From NCBI RefSeq assembly GCF_005405345.1, contig NZ_BJDW01000019.1:1-44105 (forward strand): a stretch of 44,105 nucleotides of DNA, given 5' to 3'. This DNA comes from Enterococcus viikkiensis (GTDB lineage Bacteria > Bacillota > Bacilli > Lactobacillales > Enterococcaceae). A model generated the notes under the pieces. It did not search any database and had not been told where the DNA came from. It was given only the letters and a program-made list of their open reading frames with translations. Made by a program: the position numbers and the translations under genes. Positions 6,456 through 15,403 of this stretch are shown here, piece after piece (the first letter of the stretch is position 1; each line of letters starts with the position of its first letter).

Positions 6456-8255
6456 TTAAGCTTCTCGCTTCATAACGATTCCGGTATAAATCCAAATCGT
6501 CAGCACGTAATACACAAAGTATAAAACAAAGAAAATCAAGAATGGTACCCAGATATTGCTATACGGTTCGCTCAATAGCGAAGTAAACATTTTTAGCCCG
6601 AACAACACATGGATCACACCTAGTAATCCTGGGACGAGGAATAAGACACCAATTTCTTTCCGAATCGAAGCCGTCAAAAGCTGGCGCCGCGTTCCGATTT
6701 TTTCTAGCATGGTATAACGTTGAACATCACTTTTAGCACCTGAAAGAATTTTAAACATCAAACAGCTGGCCAGCATCGTCAAGAAGGCGATTCCTAGGAA
6801 AAAGCCCATAAATTCAAACCCAGAGAATAAAGAATTAAAGGTGTTATACACTGCTGTCTTTTGTGTAAAGTTGTCTCCTTGCACCAATGTTGGATTATTT
6901 TTATCATTTTGTGTCGCTAGCTTTTGCAACGCTTTTTTCTCGGCCATAAAATCGTTGACCTTAACTACTTGCAAGCTACTCTTTTTCCCTTGCACTGCAG
7001 AAAATTCTGCTGGTGAAACGAATTGGTGTTCTTTGGTTTTTTGTTCTGGCAGTTCTAATTGTCGCAAGGCGTCGACCTTCGTAACGTCTTTGGCCAATTC
7101 TTCCCTTGAATAGCGCACCGTTTTGGTGTTGCGACTACCAGTAAATTCTTTGTTTTCTAAGGGCGTCTGATTGAACTCCGTCTTGTCATAATAGACGGTC
7201 GTATCCGTTTCCTTTTGCTGATAGGTCGCATTTAGTGTCGGATTCAACCTTTCGATTTTATCCGCCGCAATTTTTTGGCTATTGTTTAAGACTAAATCGT
7301 AAACAGTCGTTTGATTGGTCATTTTAGGAATTTCATTTCTAAAACCAAGGCCAACGGTGATCGCACCTAATGCTAGGGCAAACAACATTGCCACTAACGA
7401 CAAAATCCGTGTGTAATCCTGAATCCGGAAGCTTAATTGTGAGAAGGTAAAATTATTTAACCCCTTCAAGGCTAATGAATCCGTTTGTTTCAATAAATTT
7501 AAAATGAAAATTAGCACGGCATGGAAGAAAAAATACGTTCCTGCCACAATCGTAATCAATGCAATCACCAATGCCACAAAAGCCAGCTTCATGACCAAAG
7601 TCATCATGACATAGCCAATGGCCAATAAGGCGATACCAAAAACGGCTTCAAAGAATAATGTGACCTTTTTACGTTTTGCGGGTGCAGGTGTTTCACTGGC
7701 TTTCAAGATTGAAAGCACTGGTTTTTTCACAATCGTCGTTGCATTAACAACTGCCGCCAGTAAAAAAATGATGGCAAAAAAGATCAAGGTGATCACTATA
7801 GCCTTACCATTGACTGCTGAAAAATGTGTGATCGCGATTTCCAACTGTTTTGTCAACAATTTTTCCACGATGGTTGTCAGACCCAAGCCTAATAAGATAC
7901 CGACAATTGTTGCGGCAACGCCGACAACAAAAGTTTCTACGAAGATTAGTTCAGCAATCTTCCGACCTTTGGCTCCTAGCATCATGAACATGCCGTAGTC
8001 CTTCTGCCGCATCGTCATTAAAAAGGAATTGGCATATAAAATATACACAAAGGTAATGATCGATAGCAGCACCGTTCCTAAGTGAAAAATAAAGACAACA
8101 GAGCTGACTAACGAGTTTTGTTGTAGAAAGACTTCATTTGTTGCTAATGATTCAAACATATAAAAGATCGCTGAAGCCATGACTAAACCAGAAAAAAGAA
8201 CGACATAGTCACGCAAACGACCTTTAATCCCAGTAAGTGATAATTTTAAAAGCAT
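6456..8255 (-). CDS. FtsX-like ABC permease of BceB type
   Basis: A 599 aa permease expected to work with the upstream ATPase. BceAB-type systems protect against cell-wall-active antimicrobial peptides. Helix 1 (about 18-34) is followed by an FtsX-type domain of three helices (about 55-185) with the MRQKDYGMFMMLGAKGRKI cytoplasmic loop. More helices follow (about 200-310). A roughly 200-residue, mostly soluble lysine- and glutamine-rich extracellular domain (about 310-495) and the final FtsX domain end the protein. The length is close to BceB (about 650). It follows the ATPase by 10 bp. No BceRS two-component pair is in the window. Confidence 0.85.
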   Translation of the reverse strand: MLLKLSLTGIKGRLRDYVVLFSGLVMASAIFYMFESLATNEVFLQQNSLVSSVVFIFHLGTVLLSIITFVYILYANSFLMTMRQKDYGMFMMLGAKGRKIAELIFVETFVVGVAATIVGILLGLGLTTIVEKLLTKQLEIAITHFSAVNGKAIVITLIFFAIIFLLAAVVNATTIVKKPVLSILKASETPAPAKRKKVTLFFEAVFGIALLAIGYVMMTLVMKLAFVALVIALITIVAGTYFFFHAVLIFILNLLKQTDSLALKGLNNFTFSQLSFRIQDYTRILSLVAMLFALALGAITVGLGFRNEIPKMTNQTTVYDLVLNNSQKIAADKIERLNPTLNATYQQKETDTTVYYDKTEFNQTPLENKEFTGSRNTKTVRYSREELAKDVTKVDALRQLELPEQKTKEHQFVSPAEFSAVQGKKSSLQVVKVNDFMAEKKALQKLATQNDKNNPTLVQGDNFTQKTAVYNTFNSLFSGFEFMGFFLGIAFLTMLASCLMFKILSGAKSDVQRYTMLEKIGTRRQLLTASIRKEIGVLFLVPGLLGVIHVLFGLKMFTSLLSEPYSNIWVPFLIFFVLYFVYYVLTIWIYTGIVMKREA

Positions 8256-8265
8256 CGAATTCCCC

Positions 8266-9018
8266 CTACTGTTCCAGATTACCGAGAATACTTAAAATCT
8301 GACGATAAAAAGCTTCTCGTGTTTGATCTTCGCGTTTGACCTCTTGATAGATTACCCCGTCTTTAATGAACAAAATCCGTTGGCAATAACTTGCTGAAAA
8401 AGGATCATGAGTGACTAAAAGAATGGAAACTTGATCCTGTTGATTCAATTCTTCCATTGTATCTAACAAGTCGCGAGCACTATTTGAGTCCAAAGCGCCC
8501 GTTGGCTCATCGCCTAAAAGAATCGTTGGCTGGGTGATCAAGGCCCGTGCCGCCGCGACCCGCTGCTTTTGTCCACCGGAGATTTGTGCTGGGTAACTAT
8601 TTAAAATACCATCGATGGATAAACGCTCTGCGATTGCTTTGACCCGTTGTTTGATTTCTTTAGGCTTCACCCCTTGAAGGGACAAAGGCACGGCGATATT
8701 TTCTGACGCTGTTAAATTTTCCAATAAATTGAAATCTTGGAAAATAAAACCGATCTCACGACTGCGAAAATCTGCCAGTTGATTGCCGGATAGTTTCGTC
8801 ACATCGGCTTGATTGATGGCGATCTTGCCAGCAGTAGGTTTGTCGAGGGTCGCCAATAAATTCAATAATGTTGATTTACCAGAACCTGATGCGCCCATGA
8901 TGCCGACAAATTCACCTTTTTCGACTTCAAAGGACAGCCCTTTTAACGCTTCCGTTTTTTTCTGGTTGCCTTTACCATAGGTTTTTCTCACTTCATCAAC
9001 TGTTACGATTTTTTCCAT
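8266..9018 (-). CDS. ABC transporter ATP-binding protein of BceA type
   Basis: A 250 aa cytoplasmic ATPase. Walker A is GASGSGKST (about residues 42-50), the Q-loop lies in FIFQDFNLL, the signature is ISGGQKQR, Walker B is ILLGDEPTGAL and the H-loop is LVTHD. It belongs to the MacB/BceA-like group that energises FtsX-fold permeases rather than classical import or export. It starts 7 bp after yxeA and is followed after 10 bp by the permease, so the three are one operon. Confidence 0.9.
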   Translation of the reverse strand: MEKIVTVDEVRKTYGKGNQKKTEALKGLSFEVEKGEFVGIMGASGSGKSTLLNLLATLDKPTAGKIAINQADVTKLSGNQLADFRSREIGFIFQDFNLLENLTASENIAVPLSLQGVKPKEIKQRVKAIAERLSIDGILNSYPAQISGGQKQRVAAARALITQPTILLGDEPTGALDSNSARDLLDTMEELNQQDQVSILLVTHDPFSASYCQRILFIKDGVIYQEVKREDQTREAFYRQILSILGNLEQ

Positions 9019-9024
9019 CCTACG

Positions 9025-9384
9025 CTACACTCCTAATTTTTCTGCGGCTTTTTTTGGTAATTGTTTTTGTTGGACCTCTTCATAAGAAGTCACACCTTTA
9101 TTTTTGTTCCAAGTCACTTTTAGGAAGGCTTCACGACGTAAAGGCCGGTCCTTCGAAGCATTGAAGTTCAATACTTTTTTATTTCCTTCTTTGTCATAAC
9201 CTGGTAATGAATATTTATAATCAACATAGGAATTGCCGCTGTCATCTTTAGCATTGATTTTTTCGCCATCATTGGTGATTTGAACATAATAGGCATCCCC
9301 ACTGGACATGACTTTTTCAGCGATTTGCAAACCGACAAAGCCGATTACGATGAGACTCACTAAGCCAATCAAGAATTTTTTCAT
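9025..9384 (-). CDS. yxeA: YxeA family (DUF1093) secreted or membrane-anchored protein
   Basis: A 119 aa protein. An N-terminal hydrophobic segment (MKKFLIGLVSLIVIGFVGLQ) acts as signal or anchor, followed by a small extracellular beta-rich domain with YYVQITNDGEK and YKYSLPGYDKEG. AAAGGAG lies eight bases before the ATG at 9384, which rejects the longer frame reaching 9495. YxeA proteins are often encoded beside BceAB-like ABC modules, as here. A regulatory or stabilising role with the transporter is likely, but their biochemical role is not known. Confidence 0.8.
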   Translation of the reverse strand: MKKFLIGLVSLIVIGFVGLQIAEKVMSSGDAYYVQITNDGEKINAKDDSGNSYVDYKYSLPGYDKEGNKKVLNFNASKDRPLRREAFLKVTWNKNKGVTSYEEVQQKQLPKKAAEKLGV

Positions 9385-9451
9385 ACTAATTGCTCCTTTT
9401 TTAATTTCTCTACACACTATACAACCTTTATATATATCCAACCATTGAATC

Positions 9452-9497
9452 AACTGTTCCTCACCTAACAGTTTTGTCATTTTAAAAATGGACAAAA
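9452..9497. promoter_or_regulatory. Two dyads upstream of yxeA
   Basis: The first is a perfect inverted repeat, AACTGTT, eight bases, AACAGTT (9452-9473). The second is an imperfect dyad with TGTC and GACA arms around ATTTT/AAAAT (9474-9497). A TATAGT -10 lies between them and the yxeA start (near 9422). Their position suits a response-regulator operator. Confidence 0.45.
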
Positions 9498-9540
9498 AAA
9501 TAAGCTAGTCTCAACCATCCTGTGTTGATACTAGCTCACT
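9495..9540 (-). terminator. Terminator of the selenium operon
   Basis: On the minus strand, arms of about 14 bp (GTATCAAC and GTTGAGAC cores within GAGCTAGT and ACTAGCTT) are followed by TTATTTTTTT. It lies 47 bp after the last gene of the operon. Confidence 0.8.
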
Positions 9541-9586
9541 TAAATTTTTCTAAGCCAAGCACGTTAGCTTTAGAAACGTTTCATAC

Positions 9587-10132
9587 TCATTTTACAGCAA
9601 AGCGGCGCATTTGCGGCAATTTGATAAACCATGCGACTAAAAGACAAGAAACGATCTTATCAACAAAGTTCCCTGTAACCGCACCCCAATAAACAGAGCT
9701 GATCATTTCTTTACCTGAAGCCCGTAATGCCATGATTACAACATCCGTCCCGGAACCGGTGAAGCCCCCGAACAACGCTAATCGAATCGGAGCGCCGATC
9801 ATTGGACAAATAAACGCTAATAAAATACCTGCTAAAAATGCTTTTTTATAACTAAAACCATTCTTCGCCAGCAACGCCACAACCACGGCGACCGCCACAT
9901 TGACTAATGCAAAGGGGATCGACAATGGCCCGCTGATCATTCCCATTAATAAATTCGTAGAAACCCCTGTTAAGATACCATAGCCCATGCCAAAATTTGC
10001 GGCGATAAAAATCGTTCCCATCGTATCTAAAAACAGTAATGGGATATGCAGCAGTGCTACCGCTTCGCCTAAGACAACATTCAATGCTACCGCGATAGCA
10101 CACATCGCGATCACTTTTGCTTTATTATTCAT
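9587..10132 (-). CDS. ECF transporter S component, CD3073-like
   Basis: A 181 aa membrane protein with about six helices and the small-residue-rich pattern of ECF substrate-binding (S) components. Family resemblance is to the putative S component CD3073 of Clostridioides difficile. S components bind a vitamin-like or nucleobase-like ligand and dock on a shared EcfAAT energising module, which is not in this window. The gene overlaps the 3' end of the desulfidase-like gene by 8 bp, with AAAGGAGG just before its ATG. Translational coupling suggests a common substrate. The ligand is unknown. Confidence 0.75.
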   Translation of the reverse strand: MNNKAKVIAMCAIAVALNVVLGEAVALLHIPLLFLDTMGTIFIAANFGMGYGILTGVSTNLLMGMISGPLSIPFALVNVAVAVVVALLAKNGFSYKKAFLAGILLAFICPMIGAPIRLALFGGFTGSGTDVVIMALRASGKEMISSVYWGAVTGNFVDKIVSCLLVAWFIKLPQMRRFAVK

Positions 10133-10625
10133 TTCTTCCTCCTTTTGCTAAAAACCGTTGCAACTCCTCCGAAAAATCTTGCTGCTCCGTCTCACTATAC
10201 CAAGTTGGAACTTCCAAATATGACGTTTGAATCTTGGCCGCCTGACAAGCGGCGAAAAATTCTTCCATTAACACGCCCCGTTGGCCACTGATGGAACAAT
10301 TGGGGCTTTCGTTAATGCCAATCACACCTAAATACTGATAGTCTTCTGCCTGATACGCTTGAATTTGTTGAATGATGGGCTGAAGCATCGTTTGACACGT
10401 TTGCCGATAATCGGGAAGTGCTTGATACTCCTGATAACTCATTGGCGGTCGATCACCGCCTAACACTAAAAATTCTGGACAGGGCAGCTGAATCAATGCG
10501 ATGCCTCGGCTTAACAGCTCGATGGCAAATGGAAAAGCTCCTCGTGCTCGCTCCCAGCCGTGAATTACCGCATTCTGATTCAAGATACAATGGGATACTG
10601 CAATTAATTGTTTCTGTGGTTGAAT
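10125..10625 (-). CDS. TudS-related putative desulfidase (CD3072-like), probable ATT start
   Basis: A 166 aa protein of the DUF523/TudS-like group; TudS is the Fe-S thiouracil desulfidase. The TTG at 10583 would remove the segment IAVSHCIL, which holds an N-terminal Cys typical of the Fe-S site of this group. Extending in frame gives an ATT at 10625 seven bases after AAGGAGG and sharing one base with the selA stop (TAATT). This is analogous to a TAATG coupling, so ATT is the likely start. Other candidate ligand cysteines are in LPCPEF, YRQTCQ and ESPNCS. It sits between selA and the ECF S component, suggesting a role in handling a sulfur- or selenium-containing compound. Function is inferred. 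Confidence 0.7.
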   Translation of the reverse strand: MQPQKQLIAVSHCILNQNAVIHGWERARGAFPFAIELLSRGIALIQLPCPEFLVLGGDRPPMSYQEYQALPDYRQTCQTMLQPIIQQIQAYQAEDYQYLGVIGINESPNCSISGQRGVLMEEFFAACQAAKIQTSYLEVPTWYSETEQQDFSEELQRFLAKGGRNE

Positions 10626-12019
10626 TATTTTTCCTCCTTTCCTTCTTTAAAAATTATTTGCAAACTCTTCTGAATTAAAGAAAATTCATCCGACGCAATG
10701 GTTCGCACGTCTAAGAGATTGGCTTCATTTTTGATCCGACTAATGATTGGTGTTGCCCCTTGACGCAATTTTTCCTGCAGTTCAGCGGCTGAGAATTCGG
10801 AACTATTCAAAACGACGGCATAGGTCGGCAATAAATGTTCCGGATAGGAACCACCGCCGATTTTACTGCTGTCTTTTTCCACTTCAACGTTTAGGTGGCT
10901 AATTGGTTTTAACATAGTAGCTAACTTCGTGGCTTTTTCAAGACAAGCAGCTTCACTTAAGCCAATCATCTCCAACGTTGGGATTGCTTGCAAGGCTTCT
11001 TTTTCATTGAGATACAGCGCTAGCGTTGCTTCTAGTGCGCTGAGGGTCATTTTATCGATCCGCAAGGCCCGTAGCAATTGATTCTTTTTCATTTTTTCGA
11101 TGTAAGCTCGTTTTCCAACGATGATTCCTGCCTGAGGGCCGCCTAATAATTTATCACCGCTAAAGGTAACGACATCACAGCCTTGTTCTAGCACTTCTTT
11201 GACCGTTGGCTCATAAGGTAGCCCAAATGGTCGCATATCTAACAACAGTCCGCTGCCTAGGTCATTGATCAGTGGCAAATCATTGGCATGAGCCAACTCC
11301 GCTAACTCACTTAACTCCGGTGTTTCGGTAAAGCCTACGATCCGATAATTGCTCGTATGGACTTTTAAAACGGCTCCAGTTTCTTCCGTCAAAGCCGTTT
11401 CATAATCAGCTAGATGGGTTTTATTGGTCGTGCCGACTTCTTTAATCGTTCCGCCACTGGAAGTGATGACATCAGGAATCCGAAAGGCTCCGCCGATTTC
11501 AACTAATTCACCACGTGAGACTAAGACTTCCTTTTCTTGCGTCAATGTGCTTAGGACTAGTAAGACCGCCGCTGCATTATTATTGACGACTAAAACATCC
11601 TCCGCCCCGGTCAGTTTTTTGACGATCGACACTAAATGACTGTAACGGGACCCCCGCTTGCCACTTTCTAAATCAAATTCCAAATTTGAATAATGAAAGC
11701 TTGTAGCGAGTAATTGTTCCTGAACTTTTTGGCTTAAAGAAGAGCGGCCTAAGTTGGTATGGATCACTGTTCCTGTCCCATTGATGACTCGACGTAAGGC
11801 AAATTGCTTTTCAGTTAATTCTTTTTGAATCCTTGTCAGGACTTCTGCGTGGTCGATCACGCTTTTTTGCGTGCCATCAATGACTTCTTTACGGATGCTT
11901 GTTAAGACTTTTTGAATGGCTTCCTTTGCGGCACCTTGGGGAAAATCACTACCTAGTTGCTTTAATAGCACATCTACGGAAGGCAAACTCGCAAAAATAT
12001 GCTGGATTTCTTTTGACAT
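10625..12019 (-). CDS. selA: L-seryl-tRNA(Sec) selenium transferase
   Basis: A 464 aa PLP enzyme that converts Ser-tRNA(Sec) to Sec-tRNA(Sec) using selenophosphate from SelD. The length is normal for SelA. An N-terminal tRNA-binding helical domain (about 1-80) is followed by RVINGTGTVIHTNLGRS. The PLP fold has the lysine in FSGDKLLGGPQAG and a C-terminal GGGSYPEHLLP segment. GGAGAGG precedes the ATG. It is the sixth gene of the selenium operon, 14 bp after the desulfurase-like gene. Its 3' end carries the ribosome-binding site of the next gene. Confidence 0.96.
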   Translation of the reverse strand: MSKEIQHIFASLPSVDVLLKQLGSDFPQGAAKEAIQKVLTSIRKEVIDGTQKSVIDHAEVLTRIQKELTEKQFALRRVINGTGTVIHTNLGRSSLSQKVQEQLLATSFHYSNLEFDLESGKRGSRYSHLVSIVKKLTGAEDVLVVNNNAAAVLLVLSTLTQEKEVLVSRGELVEIGGAFRIPDVITSSGGTIKEVGTTNKTHLADYETALTEETGAVLKVHTSNYRIVGFTETPELSELAELAHANDLPLINDLGSGLLLDMRPFGLPYEPTVKEVLEQGCDVVTFSGDKLLGGPQAGIIVGKRAYIEKMKKNQLLRALRIDKMTLSALEATLALYLNEKEALQAIPTLEMIGLSEAACLEKATKLATMLKPISHLNVEVEKDSSKIGGGSYPEHLLPTYAVVLNSSEFSAAELQEKLRQGATPIISRIKNEANLLDVRTIASDEFSLIQKSLQIIFKEGKEEK

Positions 12020-12033
12020 AAGTCCTCTCCTTT

Positions 12034-13158
12034 TTAGCGTTGCGCTAAATTTTTTAGTGCGTTCACTGTCAGCTCAAGCTCCGTTCTTGTCGTAAAGCTG
12101 GAGAACGACAAGCGGACTGTTCCGCGATCCGCCGTCCCTAATGCCTGATGCATCAAAGGGGCGCAGTGATAGCCGGGGCGCGTAGCGATTTGGTATTCTT
12201 CCCACAAAAGATCGCTGACAACCGCCGATTCGGCATCATGGAGATTGATGGAAAAGACGTCGACTCGTGGTTCAGTAAAATCCCCATAAAGCGTCAAACC
12301 ATCGATTTCTTTTAATGCTTGATAAAAATAGGTGCCTAAGCCTGAGTCTTTTTCTTTTTCCATCACCCATTCAATGCCGGCGGCTAACCCCGCAATCCCT
12401 GGAACATTTAATGTCCCCGCTTCTAATAAGGTCGGCAGCTCCTTGGGCTGAACTTTGGAAAAAGATTGCATCCCATCGCCGCCAGTTAATAGTGGCTCTA
12501 ATGGAAGATCTTGCCGGACACAAACCCCGCCAGTCCCTTGTGGCCCATAAAGCGATTTGTGCCCGGTAAAGCAGACTGCCGCAATTTTGCCGTCACTAAG
12601 ATCGATCGGAACGACACCGGCAGTCTGGGAGGCATCAATCACTAAATACAAATCGTGCTCCTGACAAAAAGTTTTGACCCATTCCAACTTCAAAAGATTC
12701 CCGGTAACATTGCTGGCATGATTGCAGACAACAACTTTTGTTTCAGGTCGCAATTTTTCAGCGAACTCTTCATAATGCAAGCGTCCAGTCACGGCTTCAC
12801 TAGTAACCACATCAACGCTCGCTCCTAATTTTTCCAGTTGATACAACGGACGTAAGACTGAATTATGCTCCCAATCCGTCGTCAGTACATGGTCGCCGGC
12901 TTGGATCAAGCCTTTTAAGACCTCATTCAAAGCGACGGTGGCATTATTGGTAAAGGCAACCTCATACTTTGAACCCGCTTTAAATAATTCTTTGACCTGC
13001 TGACGGCTATTCTCCACGACACGAAAGCCAGCTAAGGAATACCCGTGGGCTCCCCGTGCTGGATTGCCATATTGACCGTTGAGAATTTCCGCTACTGCAT
13101 TCGCCACCACTTTCGGTTTTTGGGCCGTTGTTGCTGCATTATCTAAATAAATACTCAT
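12034..13158 (-). CDS. Cysteine desulfurase/selenocysteine lyase-like enzyme (EF2568 type)
   Basis: A 374 aa class V aminotransferase-fold PLP enzyme. It starts MSIYLDNAATT and has the PLP lysine in FTGHKSLYGPQGTGG. A C-terminal RPGYHCAPLMHQ segment may carry the sulfur- or selenium-accepting Cys. GGGGGAG seven bases upstream fixes the start at 13158 rather than 13191. Members of this subfamily are repeatedly linked to selD/yedF-type loci. A role in supplying persulfide or selenide to SelD is likely; direct substrate preference cannot be read from sequence. Confidence 0.85.
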   Translation of the reverse strand: MSIYLDNAATTAQKPKVVANAVAEILNGQYGNPARGAHGYSLAGFRVVENSRQQVKELFKAGSKYEVAFTNNATVALNEVLKGLIQAGDHVLTTDWEHNSVLRPLYQLEKLGASVDVVTSEAVTGRLHYEEFAEKLRPETKVVVCNHASNVTGNLLKLEWVKTFCQEHDLYLVIDASQTAGVVPIDLSDGKIAAVCFTGHKSLYGPQGTGGVCVRQDLPLEPLLTGGDGMQSFSKVQPKELPTLLEAGTLNVPGIAGLAAGIEWVMEKEKDSGLGTYFYQALKEIDGLTLYGDFTEPRVDVFSINLHDAESAVVSDLLWEEYQIATRPGYHCAPLMHQALGTADRGTVRLSFSSFTTRTELELTVNALKNLAQR

Positions 13159-13197
13159 TGATTCTCCCCCTCTGAAGAAAGATTTTCGCAAACGCTC

Positions 13198-15075
13198 CTA
13201 GCCTAAGACCCGATAATTTTCTACACGTTTCGTAATTCCTTGTTTGTCCATGTATTCTAAGATCAGCATTGACGATTTACGGCTGGAATCGGTCACATCA
13301 CGAAAATCACCTAAGGTCATCTGCCCATGCTCACCAATATAGTTTTGGATCGCATTAACCGCTTGAGCGAAAACTTTCCCTAGCAAGACGTATTCATGGG
13401 TTAAGAAAATAACACTCTCACCATTCAGAGCTTCCAATACTTCTTCCGCATTTTTGTCTAACTCCGCCAGTTCTTCCTTTTTGACTGGCGTGTAACCACT
13501 GTTTGCTAAGGTCTGTTCAATTTTTTCTTTGGCGGCTTGCTGGTATTTATTGAAAACAACTTCAAATTCTTGTAAGGCAATCTTATCATTGGCTTCTTTG
13601 ACCGCTGCTGCTTTTAATAGAACAATGAGTGCTGAGATTTCTTTTTCCGCTAAATTTCCTCGCATTCGGGAACGGAATTCTTCTAACGGCATGCCAAAAC
13701 GCAACCGGTATTGCTTGTGATACGCTGATAAAATTTCTGTCACCTGTGCTGCTAATTTTTGATAGCGGGCTTGTGCTAAATAACCAGCTTTCGTTTCAAG
13801 CACCCGCTTGTCACTGACCATATCAGCCAGCACTTGCTGTAGTTCTTCCTGATCAACACCTAAGTATTCCTGCAATTCTTTTGCTTTCGTAAACGGCTGT
13901 TTCTTATTATTCAGAAAATCAGCGATCAATTCATCCAGGCTGCCTTCTTCTTTAGCTTTCAAGCTTTCAATGATCTCGGCCTTGAAGCGGCGATGCTTAT
14001 GGGGCGCCGCGTCCAACACTTCTCCACCGGCGATCGTCTGCATTGGTGAATACGCCCGCAAAATGAAGTGATCCCGTTCTTTGACCGCTACTTGTTCTTC
14101 TAAACGCAACTGTAAAAAGCCCTCTTCTCCCGGCCCAATCCAGTCCACGCCGATAGGAACCGTACGAGCCATGACTTCCCGCGTACCAACTAACAGACGA
14201 ACCCGATCCCACAAACCGATTCCGCCTTCAACTTCTGGCAAACAACTCACTTTGACATCCAGCATCCAAGTCGCTTCTAATTTTTCTGAGAGAGACAGAA
14301 CATCTCCTCGTTGAATTTCATCAGTGGAAAGATTCGCTAAGTTTAACGCCGTTCGTTGACCCGGCTGGGCACTTTTCACATCGGTCTCATGAACTTGGAT
14401 ATTCCGTACCCGTGTTTTTTTCCCGCTAGGATAGACATACATCTCATCACCAGCATTGATCGCACCATCCAATAACGTCCCTGTAATTACCGTACCGAAG
14501 CCTTTAACGCTAAAGACCCGATCGACGTTTAAACGAGCGGAGCCATTTGCTGAGCGTTCTTGCGCTTCTTCAGAATGCTCTTGGATTTTTGCCAACAATT
14601 CGTTGATCCCTGTGCCACTGACTGCATCCGTCTCAATCAGATCCGCTTCGGCTAAAGGCGTGTCTGCTAATTGCTCGCGAATATCTTCTACCACCAGTTC
14701 CTTCAAATCAGGATCGACGGTATCCACCTTCGTCAAGACAATTAAAAAGTCGCGAATCCCCAATAAGGTCAAAATATCAATGTGTTCCTTCGTTTGGGGC
14801 ATGATACCTTCCGCCGCATCAATGACTAATAATACGAGATTGATTCCCGGTAAACCGGCTACCATATTTTTGATAAACTTCTCATGTCCTGGCACATCCA
14901 CGATTCCGACCCGTTTGTCATTCGGCAGATCCAAATAAGCGAAGCCAAGGTTGATCGACATGCCCCGCTTTTTTTCTTCCTTCGTCGTGTCCGTCTCGAT
15001 TCCCGTCAACGCCTTGATCAAAGTGGTTTTCCCATGATCGATATGCCCTGCCGTTCCAATCACAATATTTGCCAT
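13198..15075 (-). CDS. selB: Selenocysteine-specific elongation factor
   Basis: A 625 aa GTPase that brings Sec-tRNA(Sec) to UGA codons followed by a SECIS hairpin. G motifs are GHIDHGKTT (G1), DVPGHE (G3) and LTKVD (G4) at the N-terminus. EF-Tu-like beta domains run to about residue 340. The C-terminal half contains the winged-helix repeats that bind mRNA, ending RVENYRVLG. Length is close to that of E. coli SelB. The ATG directly follows the stop of the DUF3343 gene (TAA ATG), so it is translationally coupled to it. Confidence 0.96.
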   Translation of the reverse strand: MANIVIGTAGHIDHGKTTLIKALTGIETDTTKEEKKRGMSINLGFAYLDLPNDKRVGIVDVPGHEKFIKNMVAGLPGINLVLLVIDAAEGIMPQTKEHIDILTLLGIRDFLIVLTKVDTVDPDLKELVVEDIREQLADTPLAEADLIETDAVSGTGINELLAKIQEHSEEAQERSANGSARLNVDRVFSVKGFGTVITGTLLDGAINAGDEMYVYPSGKKTRVRNIQVHETDVKSAQPGQRTALNLANLSTDEIQRGDVLSLSEKLEATWMLDVKVSCLPEVEGGIGLWDRVRLLVGTREVMARTVPIGVDWIGPGEEGFLQLRLEEQVAVKERDHFILRAYSPMQTIAGGEVLDAAPHKHRRFKAEIIESLKAKEEGSLDELIADFLNNKKQPFTKAKELQEYLGVDQEELQQVLADMVSDKRVLETKAGYLAQARYQKLAAQVTEILSAYHKQYRLRFGMPLEEFRSRMRGNLAEKEISALIVLLKAAAVKEANDKIALQEFEVVFNKYQQAAKEKIEQTLANSGYTPVKKEELAELDKNAEEVLEALNGESVIFLTHEYVLLGKVFAQAVNAIQNYIGEHGQMTLGDFRDVTDSSRKSSMLILEYMDKQGITKRVENYRVLG

Positions 15076-15342
15076 TTAGTTATCCTCTCTTAATTGGTAC
15101 TCGGTTTTCAAACCTATTTGTGTCCCATGATAAAAGCCTTCTGACGCGATTTTCTGCTCCTGCAACAATGTCTGTAGCGGCGCTTCTTCAGTCAGCGGAT
15201 ATTTTAAAGAAAAGCCACAACTGGCATGAATCTTTTCCGGGGTGGGAATGATTCGAACCGCCAGTTGGGCTTTCTTCGCAAGTTCCTCCGCTTTCATGGC
15301 CTCCCTTGTTGAATAAAACAAGGCAATTCCAAATGTCTGCAT
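15076..15342 (-). CDS. DUF3343 protein, putative Se/S carrier
   Basis: An 88 aa small cytoplasmic protein with the family hallmark CGFSLKYP around residues 41-48. Its Cys is thought to carry sulfur or selenium. AAAAGGAGC precedes the ATG. It lies between yedF and selB. The same association with yedF, selD and desulfurase-like genes is seen in other Firmicutes, which supports a role in delivering selenium. Confidence 0.85.
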   Translation of the reverse strand: MQTFGIALFYSTREAMKAEELAKKAQLAVRIIPTPEKIHASCGFSLKYPLTEEAPLQTLLQEQKIASEGFYHGTQIGLKTEYQLREDN

Positions 15343-15379
15343 AAAAACTGCTCCTTTTTTGTACTACTATTCATTTATC

Positions 15380-15400
15380 TCATATCCTTTTAAAGGATAT
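15380..15400. repeat. AT-rich palindrome in the selenium operon
   Basis: The sequence ATATCCTTTTAAAGGATAT is a perfect dyad in the 61 bp gap between yedF and the DUF3343 gene. Without a T run on the operon strand it is not an obvious terminator. It could influence mRNA processing. Confidence 0.35.
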
Positions 15401-15403
15401 ATT

